Below the pieces are notes generated by a model that saw nothing but the letters and a program-made list of their open reading frames with translations, was not told the origin of the DNA and made no database searches. DNA of 5,126 nt from contig DERZ01000025.1 in NCBI GenBank assembly GCA_002361155.1, positions 1-5,126 on the forward strand. Direction: 5' to 3'. Of this stretch, positions 1 through 5,126 are shown one piece after another; the stretch's first letter is position 1; each line of letters starts with the position of its first letter. A program made the position numbers and the translations under genes. Source of the stretch: Porphyromonadaceae bacterium UBA3327. Its GTDB lineage: Bacteria; Bacteroidota; Bacteroidia; Bacteroidales; Muribaculaceae.

Positions 1-320
1 CGGTGGGTCATGTTGCCGCAGTGGCCGATCTGGATCGAGGCCTTGGCTCCGGCAGCATGGATGCCGTCGGTGATTTCACGCAGAGGTGTCACGATCCCAG
101 ACCGGAGCCATAGCTGAGTGTCGAACGACAGGGCCGAACGGCAGATTCCGGCGTAAGCCAGTGTGGTCATCCCCACACCTCCGCGCGCCACCGACAGATG
201 GTAGTCGCGAAGCGCGGCTGTGGGATTGTTGTCCTTGCCCATCCCTTCGAAAGCGGCGGAGCGTATGGTGCGGTTGCGTAACTCTACGGGACCGATTTTT
301 CCGGGGGTGAACAGTTTCAT
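1..320 (-). CDS. Old Yellow Enzyme family NADH:flavin oxidoreductase, N-terminal part (partial, runs off window)
   Basis: The 106 complete codons visible begin MKLFTPGKIGPVELRNRTIR, the standard opening of the Old Yellow Enzyme / 2,4-dienoyl-CoA reductase FMN-barrel family. IQIGHCGNMTH at residues 96-106 sits where the family has its QxxHxG strand near the flavin. The ATG at 320 is the natural start because the family motif begins immediately after it. No Shine-Dalgarno is visible, as is usual in Bacteroidota. The gene starts only 11 bases after the stop of the SRD5A homologue, so the two are almost certainly co-transcribed. Family members use NAD(P)H and FMN to reduce activated C=C bonds. 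BaiCD and other steroid-active members reduce 3-oxo-delta4 steroids or bile acids to 5-beta products, and the neighbour makes such a substrate plausible here (inference). The catalytic tyrosine region and any C-terminal FeS/FAD domains lie outside the window, so the subfamily cannot be fixed. Confidence 0.93.
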   Translation of the reverse strand, partial: MKLFTPGKIGPVELRNRTIRSAAFEGMGKDNNPTAALRDYHLSVARGGVGMTTLAYAGICRSALSFDTQLWLRSGIVTPLREITDGIHAAGAKASIQIGHCGNMTH

Positions 321-331
321 GGGCAGGGATG

Positions 332-1111
332 TCAATAAATGAACGGGATGATGTACCGTCGGTTTAGCCCGGCATACCGGTCGCCGAACTTTTCGAGATA
401 CCGGCGGTGTGTGGCGCGGGCGCGCGGTGCAAGATTCGCGAAGGTCCATACCACGAATGCGAGTCCTCCGAGACTCCAGGTCAGTATGGCATAGCCGAGC
501 CATTCGGTAACCTCGCCGAAATAATTGGCTGAGGTGACGTATCGGAACATTCCTCCCCGGGGGATGTAATGCCCGCTGTCGCCAGGACGGCGCAAGTGGC
601 GGATGATGTGGTCTGAATGGAGATTGACCGCCATGCCGGTGAGGAATATGACTGTCCCCAGAATGAACAGAGGACTCCATAGCCACGACACCGGATAAGC
701 ATCAGCCGGAGAGACATAAAAGAGCCATCCTCCTATCATGTAGGCATTGACCACATTGAAAATTACTCCGCAGAGAATAATCACCAGAGGCATACGGTTG
801 GAGCCTCTGATGAGCATGGGGAACAGGAAAGATCTCTGAAAATAATGGGCTTCGAAGAGGAGGGCCATCACTGTCAGTGCCGGCGAGGCGGCCCGGGAGC
901 TGAAAATCCATAACAGCAGCATGGCGATGAAGGAGGGGGCCTCCATGAGCACCCATCCGAGACGGTTGTTGACCGTCGGCCCCCATTTGCAGTTGTACAT
1001 CATGCCGTAGCCGGCAGTGACCCGCTGAAGTATCACGAATACTATCACGGCAAGGCAGAACATCCCTGAGATTACCGAATAATATATGGCGGGTTCAAAA
1101 ATTGAGGTCAT
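332..1111 (-). CDS. 3-oxo-5-alpha-steroid 4-dehydrogenase (steroid 5-alpha-reductase, SRD5A) family protein
   Basis: This 259-residue polytopic membrane protein is close in length to human SRD5A2 (254). Members reduce the delta4 double bond of 3-oxo-delta4 steroids with NADPH inside the membrane. By eye, the whole protein aligns to human SRD5A2. LMEAPSF (55-61) matches LQELPSF and keeps the catalytic Glu at 57. AHYFQRSF (88-95) matches LHYFHRTF and keeps the substrate Tyr at 90. NLHSD (163-167), HYIPRGGMF (181-189), SANYFGE (194-200), EWLGYA (203-208) and RYLEKF (237-242) give the NADPH-site Asn, Asp, Tyr, Asn, Glu and Tyr, and RRYIIPFIY closes the chain. A longer reading from a TTG at 1132 is rejected because that codon lies within the -7 promoter element, which leaves the ATG at 1111. 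The gene heads a unit with the flavin oxidoreductase 11 bases downstream. The exact substrate (host steroid, 3-oxo-delta4 bile acid or another enone lipid) is not shown by sequence. Confidence 0.93.
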   Translation of the reverse strand: MTSIFEPAIYYSVISGMFCLAVIVFVILQRVTAGYGMMYNCKWGPTVNNRLGWVLMEAPSFIAMLLLWIFSSRAASPALTVMALLFEAHYFQRSFLFPMLIRGSNRMPLVIILCGVIFNVVNAYMIGGWLFYVSPADAYPVSWLWSPLFILGTVIFLTGMAVNLHSDHIIRHLRRPGDSGHYIPRGGMFRYVTSANYFGEVTEWLGYAILTWSLGGLAFVVWTFANLAPRARATHRRYLEKFGDRYAGLNRRYIIPFIY

Positions 1112-1233
1112 AAAAGGCTGTTTAATCAACAAAGTTACAAATATCCGGCGTGAAAACCAAATCCGTTCCGCAACCTGAATTCTTTGTTGTGTCTGATTTT
1201 ACGTTAAGGCCTGACATAAATTTCAAGAACGCG
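1112..1233. other. Intergenic region between the glycosyltransferase and the SRD5A homologue
   Basis: This is the largest gap in the window, about 122 bases. It holds the promoter described at 1130-1161. I looked for a GC-rich hairpin followed by a T run after the glycosyltransferase stop (minus strand, from 1233 downwards) and saw none, so read-through from the upstream gene is not excluded. No small open frame or RNA-like structure is evident. Confidence 0.5.
1130..1161 (-). promoter_or_regulatory. Bacteroidota-type promoter for the SRD5A-oxidoreductase unit
   Basis: On the minus strand TAACTTTG (1137-1130) is a perfect match to the Bacteroides -7 element TAnnTTTG. TTTG (1161-1158) lies 20 bases upstream and matches the -33 element. 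The spacing predicts transcription starting near 1126, giving a leader of roughly 14 bases before the ATG at 1111. The -7 element contains the in-frame TTG at 1132-1130, so that codon cannot be the translation start. This indicates the SRD5A homologue has its own promoter rather than depending only on the upstream glycosyltransferase. The transcription start is inferred. Confidence 0.65.
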
Positions 1234-2097
1234 CTATGAAGAAGGCGTTCGAAGTGTCTCAAGTCTGACATTGCCTAATTTAGATGCGGCTTCAGAGAAG
1301 CTGCTGTAGAATGAGCCATAGATTTTGGAGCATTTTGACAGTATAATCATCTCTAAAAAAGCATTTTTAATGCCGGCGACAGATGATCGGTCAGCTTTAA
1401 GGGAGCTTGTGACAATCCTGTCGCGGCCATATCGCTCCACGAATACTTTTTTTGTGTCCTCATCATCGGAGGCCAGATAGAAATGTGCCCCGGGATTATG
1501 TTTCAGCTCGATATCGACAGCATTAAAAAAAAGGTTCAATGGGCTATGCCGGACAGACATGGCATTGTCTGTCCGGCGTATGTGCAGACCTACGGTGTCA
1601 TTCATTCCTTTCAGAATATCCGTGGCCTGCGCTTCGTATCGGGACAGAGGATGTATCAGCTGTCTGTAAAATTCATCCGTAAAGTCAAAGAACTCCAGAC
1701 CGCTGCGAATAAGGATGTCCTTGTCTTTCGACAATGTGTCATGTATCGTCCTGATGTCTAAAATACAGGAATTTTTTATTAAGTTGTCATCATCCAGTTC
1801 ATAGCCATATTTCCCGAATTTTGTGATACCGGATGCATAAAAGTTTCTCTTGCGCGGAGCATCGTACAGAAACAGTTGTTTCAGCGCGGAAATATTGTGT
1901 ATGCGGATATCAGGCATTCCGTTGCCGGATATGCCTTCAATATCAATCAGTTCATCAACCGGAGCTGCTAATTCGGAGTTTATGGCCCAGACAACCTGCA
2001 TTGAGACGTTCAGTTCCTTTGCCAGGCTGGCACCTGCCACTATGGCTCTGAGTCTGTTGGCAATTCCTCCGATTGGATTTACGATTAATGTCGGCAT
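1234..2097 (-). CDS. Fucosyltransferase-fold glycosyltransferase (NodZ/FUT8/O-fucosyltransferase-like)
   Basis: This 287-residue soluble protein has no signal peptide and no membrane segment. Its motifs are in the order expected for the GT-B fucosyltransferase superfamily (NodZ, FUT8, GT11 and protein O-fucosyltransferases). A glycine-rich first loop, GGIANRLRAI, is at 10-19. HIRRTD at 172-177 is the HxRRxD motif whose arginine contacts the GDP-sugar diphosphate. FYLASDD is at 206-212, and GSFYSSFSEAASKLG at 261-275 is the late Ser-rich motif near the nucleotide site. The expected role is transfer of fucose or a related sugar from a GDP donor onto a cytoplasmic glycan precursor. Donor and acceptor are inferred and not proven. 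The ATG at 2097 is adopted because the first beta strand (PTLIVNPIGG) follows directly. Base composition is lower in GC than in flanking genes (hand counts of single rows: 45, 42 and 32 percent, against 53-65 percent in the SRD5A gene), typical of exchanged surface-glycan genes. The stop is TAG at 1236-1234. Confidence 0.82.
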   Translation of the reverse strand: MPTLIVNPIGGIANRLRAIVAGASLAKELNVSMQVVWAINSELAAPVDELIDIEGISGNGMPDIRIHNISALKQLFLYDAPRKRNFYASGITKFGKYGYELDDDNLIKNSCILDIRTIHDTLSKDKDILIRSGLEFFDFTDEFYRQLIHPLSRYEAQATDILKGMNDTVGLHIRRTDNAMSVRHSPLNLFFNAVDIELKHNPGAHFYLASDDEDTKKVFVERYGRDRIVTSSLKADRSSVAGIKNAFLEMIILSKCSKIYGSFYSSFSEAASKLGNVRLETLRTPSS

Positions 2098-2143
2098 TAC
2101 TGAAAATGTATATGATTGCAGTCGGTATTTTGTGGAACGATTT

Positions 2144-4807
2144 TTATCTGGTGACGGTAATTTCGAGATCTTTGACTATGCCGCTGATGTCGCGGATGGT
2201 GTACCGGCCTGTCGGGACGAAATCTCCGTTGCTGTTTTTAAGGTCCCAGTAGGTGATTCTGTCCGTGGAGAAGTCGGGTGTGTTGACCACGTTTCCGTCC
2301 GCGTCAAGTACCTGGAGGGAAGAGGTGAGAGGAATGTTGTAGATGGTCACGACACCGGAGTAGTCTTTGTCGACTACTGAGGGGACCGCCATAGGTCCCG
2401 TTTCATCGGCTCCCGCTTCCGAAGGGGCATCGGGCCGTACGCTCGCGATTCCGTCATGGGTAGAGATCCAGAGAGTCTTGTCCTCCGGATTCCATCCGAG
2501 GTGTATGACGCGGTCGTGAGGCAGAGGGGAATTCTTTGTGGTGTAATGCGCGATAATGTTCTTGCGGTCTGCCGACAGACCTAAGATGCCGTCCGACTGC
2601 GTTCCGATCCACGCGCGGTTATACTCGTCGAATATCACCGTGTTCACCTGCCCGCGCGGAACTATCGGGTTCAGGTGTCCCTTGTTGTCGTACGTACCGA
2701 GCAGAGAAACATGAGCCACATCGGAGTCAGGATTGTTGTCGGCGGGAAATTCCACACAGGCGCGCTGACCGGATACTATTATGTTTCCGTTTACAGGATC
2801 CTCGGTTATGTCGAATATGGCTGCCCATTTGGTAGAAGAATTTCCGGATTCGCTCCATCCATAATAGACAGTTACGACATCATCCGTTGTGTCCTCAAGC
2901 GTGCCTTTATGGTCAAGGATTATAATGGGCCAGTCGCCGGTCACGGTATATATGACAATCTTGTTTTTGTTTTTCTCATGTTTTAAAGCGAGGCATTGGC
3001 CGAATGCGGTTCCTCCATCCTGAAATGGTATGGTAATATAACTCCAGCCGTCGCTGCTTGCTGCTTCAGGATTCTCGAATTTATTTTTGCGCGCGGCTTT
3101 ACTCCAGTACATCAGTTTTGGCCCGCTCTTCTCTCCGAGAACAGAGTACACATCCATGTAATACGCCCAGAAAGTGCCTTCGGAATCAAATCCTCCGGGA
3201 TACATCGGGCAGTATCCTTTCCATTGCGGCACATCGGGCGCGATTACATTGAATCCCGGCAGAGTCGATTTTGGATTCTCCGCGGATCCGAACATCAGAT
3301 GGGTGCCTGCCGGATCCTTCATGTTCATGAATGTAATTCCGTCGAAAATCGATCCCATCACTGCATAATCGGGGAAATCGGGATCCAGATGCAGACCTAA
3401 AGGATCGGGAGTGGGATATCTGAGTATATTTTTCTCATACATGGCCTTTCTCTCCGCATTGTCATTGATGAACGCAGGCGGATTTGAGTATGTCGACAGG
3501 TCGGTCCATTTTCCGTTGCGGTACAGCGTCATCTGCATAGGCTGGATCACGGCCTTGTTGTCATTGTCAAAATTTGCGCCCTGATTCACCATCACCATTC
3601 CGTGGGCAGGAGAGTAGGCGAACTCCACGTATCGGTGTGCCATCGGTCCTTCGTACCGGGCTGTGAAGTTGTCGGCCCAGATGCCGTTGTCGCCGCTTCT
3701 GCGACAGGCGAAATCGTACCGTTCCTTGGCGACCCAGAAGTTCTCGAAGTCCCAGGACCCTAAGCACTGGCGGTAATTGTCTCCTGCGGAAAGCCAGCCT
3801 ATGGTCTTCTTCATGAAGTCGAGGGTGGTCCGTGGCTCCTTCTCATAGTTCAGCTGATAGGCCATGGTGCGGGAGAAAACCAGATAGCCATTCTTGTTTA
3901 TCAGCGCGTTGCTTTGAAGCGGAGTGGTCGTCACACTGTTGCCGCCGGCGAGAAAGAAACGGTTGGAATCGTCGGTAGCCACGGCCGAAAGCCATTTCCC
4001 TTTGTCAAGCCATGCCCGGCATATAGAGGCATAATCGGAACCGCTGTATGCGTTGCCGATGTATGCGAACGAGGTTTCCGACAGGGGAAGAATGCATTTC
4101 GGACCGTTGCGCATCACGGTGAAAGGAGTGAAATTGTCGATCACACACAGCTTCGAACTTACGTCTGCCTGATAGAAATTACCATCTATGATGGCTACCA
4201 CCTTTTTGCCCACCCGGCATACGTCCGTCACATCCTTCAGAAAAAATGCGTTTTCCCTGATCTCTTTCGATCTGCCGTCAATATAAAGAAATCCGGCCTT
4301 TGTGGAAATCCAGATGTCGTCATAGAGGTCGAAGTTGATGGTGCGGAACACACGCGCCCTCGCCAGCGATTCGCGGGTCAGCACATCGTGGGTGGTGCGG
4401 AGTCCGTTCTTGTCGAAGATATCGATTATGCCTGTGGAATAAATCACAACAAGGTCTTCCGTGCGGGGGTTGAAATTGGCGGCTTCAATCTCGCTTCCGG
4501 AAAGATCGAGACGGGAATGAACGTCCTGGATTCCGGCTGCGGGATTCTTTCTGTCATAGAACAGAAGACTTCCGGAAGGCCATTTTTTGGTGGCGTTCAT
4601 CGTGACGTTATTGTACATGTTCTGACGCACAAGAAACCATGTGATATTTTCTCCATCCATGATTCGTACCGGCACATTGTCGTAGGAAGTGTATCTGTGC
4701 CATTCCGTGCCATTTGTGACGGCTGATGCCGGTGTGGAAGATAATGTGCAGACAAGGATTGTCAGTATGATGAGGAGATGTTTAAGGGTAGAGTGAGACA
4801 TACACAT
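2144..4807 (-). CDS. Secreted two-propeller protein, PorZ-like, with degenerate type IX-like C-terminal domain
   Basis: The protein has 887 residues. A Sec signal peptide is clear: Lys9-His10, a hydrophobic run to about residue 22, and a cleavage site after TPASA near 29. No valid lipobox is present, since the Cys at 20 is preceded by Val. Residues about 35-180 resemble the PorZ N-terminal propeller: EWHRYTSYDNVPV, then LSGSEIEAANFNPRTEDLVV followed by a GIIDIFDKNG strand, then TKAGFLYID. A long middle region (about 250-690) has Trp/Asp-rich blade-like repeats. Late blades of the two-component-regulator propeller type follow: RAWIGTQSDGILGL (731-744), HYTTKNSPLPHDRV (754-767) and LWISTHDGIASVRPD (779-793). 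Residues about 805-887 form an immunoglobulin-like FlgD/type IX CTD-like domain (LQVLDADGNVV, then YWDLKNSNGDFVPTGRYTI). PorZ acts at the cell surface in the type IX attachment complex. Whether this protein does so or is a paralogue is open. A second ATG at 4801 is an equally possible start and leaves the signal peptide intact. Confidence 0.8.
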   Translation of the reverse strand: MCMSHSTLKHLLIILTILVCTLSSTPASAVTNGTEWHRYTSYDNVPVRIMDGENITWFLVRQNMYNNVTMNATKKWPSGSLLFYDRKNPAAGIQDVHSRLDLSGSEIEAANFNPRTEDLVVIYSTGIIDIFDKNGLRTTHDVLTRESLARARVFRTINFDLYDDIWISTKAGFLYIDGRSKEIRENAFFLKDVTDVCRVGKKVVAIIDGNFYQADVSSKLCVIDNFTPFTVMRNGPKCILPLSETSFAYIGNAYSGSDYASICRAWLDKGKWLSAVATDDSNRFFLAGGNSVTTTPLQSNALINKNGYLVFSRTMAYQLNYEKEPRTTLDFMKKTIGWLSAGDNYRQCLGSWDFENFWVAKERYDFACRRSGDNGIWADNFTARYEGPMAHRYVEFAYSPAHGMVMVNQGANFDNDNKAVIQPMQMTLYRNGKWTDLSTYSNPPAFINDNAERKAMYEKNILRYPTPDPLGLHLDPDFPDYAVMGSIFDGITFMNMKDPAGTHLMFGSAENPKSTLPGFNVIAPDVPQWKGYCPMYPGGFDSEGTFWAYYMDVYSVLGEKSGPKLMYWSKAARKNKFENPEAASSDGWSYITIPFQDGGTAFGQCLALKHEKNKNKIVIYTVTGDWPIIILDHKGTLEDTTDDVVTVYYGWSESGNSSTKWAAIFDITEDPVNGNIIVSGQRACVEFPADNNPDSDVAHVSLLGTYDNKGHLNPIVPRGQVNTVIFDEYNRAWIGTQSDGILGLSADRKNIIAHYTTKNSPLPHDRVIHLGWNPEDKTLWISTHDGIASVRPDAPSEAGADETGPMAVPSVVDKDYSGVVTIYNIPLTSSLQVLDADGNVVNTPDFSTDRITYWDLKNSNGDFVPTGRYTIRDISGIVKDLEITVTR

Positions 4808-4824
4808 GAAAGTCAGATCGATAT

Positions 4825-4850
4825 CAATATATAAAACGAAAAATATATTG
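4825..4850. repeat. AT-rich inverted repeat upstream of the propeller gene
   Basis: CAATATAT at 4825-4832 and its exact reverse complement ATATATTG at 4843-4850 are separated by a 10-base A-rich spacer (4833-4842). It lies in the 48-base gap between the family 2 glycosyltransferase stop and the propeller gene start. The arms are almost pure A/T, so it would make a poor terminator. It could be an operator or a chance feature of AT-rich promoter DNA. Confidence 0.3.
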
Positions 4851-4855
4851 TCTTA

Positions 4856-5126
4856 TTACACGCCGCCGGGGTCCCTCCGCATGGCGGAAAGTTCTTTACG
4901 GAACTCGCGGTTGGCGAGACGGCGGTTGCGGTCGAATATGAATCCCCATTTGCGGAAATAACGCAGCATGTTGGCGGCATGGATTTTAAGCATCCGGCTG
5001 TCCTTTCTGGAGGCGGCACGGTGGTCATGGATTATGCTTGCGCCCGGGAAATAGATGGTTTTATATCTTTCATGGATCCTCCGGGTGAGGTCTATATCCT
5101 CAGGATACATGAAGAACCGCTCGTCA
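4856..5126 (-). CDS. Glycosyltransferase family 2, C-terminal end (partial, start lies beyond window)
   Basis: The frame is open to the window edge and encodes 89 complete residues. It begins DERFFMYPEDIDLTRR, the conserved acceptor-side ED motif region of GT-A family 2 glycosyltransferases. The usual Tyr-Pro and His signature follows: TIYFPGASIIHDH, a few residues further on. MLRYFRKWGFIFDRNRR continues the pattern seen in rhamnosyltransferase-like enzymes of LPS and capsule clusters, where this tail precedes the C-terminus. The stop is TAA at 4858-4856. An apparent ATG at 5110 is internal, because the conserved DERFF block lies upstream of it in frame. The enzyme probably adds a sugar to a surface polysaccharide or lipid-linked precursor on the cytoplasmic face. 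Donor and acceptor cannot be read from this fragment. It precedes the propeller gene on the same strand by 48 bases and may share a transcript with it. Confidence 0.92.
   Translation of the reverse strand, partial: DERFFMYPEDIDLTRRIHERYKTIYFPGASIIHDHRAASRKDSRMLKIHAANMLRYFRKWGFIFDRNRRLANREFRKELSAMRRDPGGV

Noticed and set aside
86..310. 74-codon open frame on the plus strand
   Set aside because: It overlaps the flavin oxidoreductase on the opposite strand, whose conserved N-terminus is unmistakable. The Arg/Cys-rich translation is typical of a shadow frame.
1112..1132. TTG start at 1132 for the SRD5A homologue, adding seven residues
   Set aside because: The TTG is part of the predicted -7 promoter element, and the ATG at 1111 gives a length and N-terminus like known family members.
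2098..2143. Possible promoter for the fucosyltransferase (TACATTTT on the minus strand, resembling TAnnTTTG)
   Set aside because: It misses the final G, no TTTG occurs at the proper upstream distance, and it lies only five bases before the ATG. Read-through from the propeller gene is as likely.
1850..2380. 176-codon open frame on the plus strand spanning two genes
   Set aside because: It is antisense to the start of the glycosyltransferase and the end of the propeller gene, both supported by clear motifs. The translation resembles nothing known.
3914..4726. 270-codon open frame on the plus strand
   Set aside because: It lies entirely antisense to the signal-peptide-bearing propeller gene, its translation shows no family pattern, and all recognisable neighbours are on the minus strand. 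It is a coding shadow.
4785..4807. Lipoprotein reading of the propeller signal (Cys at residue 20)
   Set aside because: The residues before the Cys (Ile-Leu-Val) do not form a lipobox, since Val at -1 is disfavoured. A standard signal peptidase I site follows at TPASA.

Overview
The window reads as chromosomal DNA from a Bacteroidota, most likely a gut Bacteroidales of the Muribaculaceae/Parabacteroides type (inference). The evidence is a beta-propeller protein resembling the type IX secretion component PorZ, start codons without recognisable Shine-Dalgarno sequences, and a promoter matching the Bacteroides consensus (TTTG at -33, TAnnTTTG at -7). All five genes lie on the minus strand, so transcription runs from high to low coordinates. 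Coding density is high, and no intergenic gap exceeds about 125 bases. I see no RNA genes, insertion sequences, CRISPR arrays or origins.

In transcription order: (1) 5126-4856, the C-terminal end of a family 2 glycosyltransferase, cut by the window edge; (2) 4807-2144, a large secreted PorZ-like two-propeller protein with a degenerate C-terminal sorting-like domain; (3) 2097-1234, a fucosyltransferase-fold glycosyltransferase with visibly lower GC than its neighbours; (4) 1111-332, a membrane-embedded steroid 5-alpha-reductase (SRD5A) homologue; (5) 320-1, the N-terminal third of an Old Yellow Enzyme family NADH:flavin oxidoreductase, cut by the window edge.

Two functional groups can be suggested. 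Genes 1-3 are surface- or glycan-related: two glycosyltransferases flank a secreted propeller protein. PorZ of Porphyromonas gingivalis works with anionic LPS at the type IX attachment complex, so the neighbourhood is at least compatible, but a functional link is inference. Genes 4 and 5 are 11 bases apart behind their own good promoter and form a second unit. Together they look like a 5-alpha-reductase / 5-beta-reductase-like pair acting on 3-oxo-delta4 steroids or bile acids. This is the most interesting content here, because the SRD5A homologue keeps every residue known to matter in human SRD5A2 that I could check by eye.
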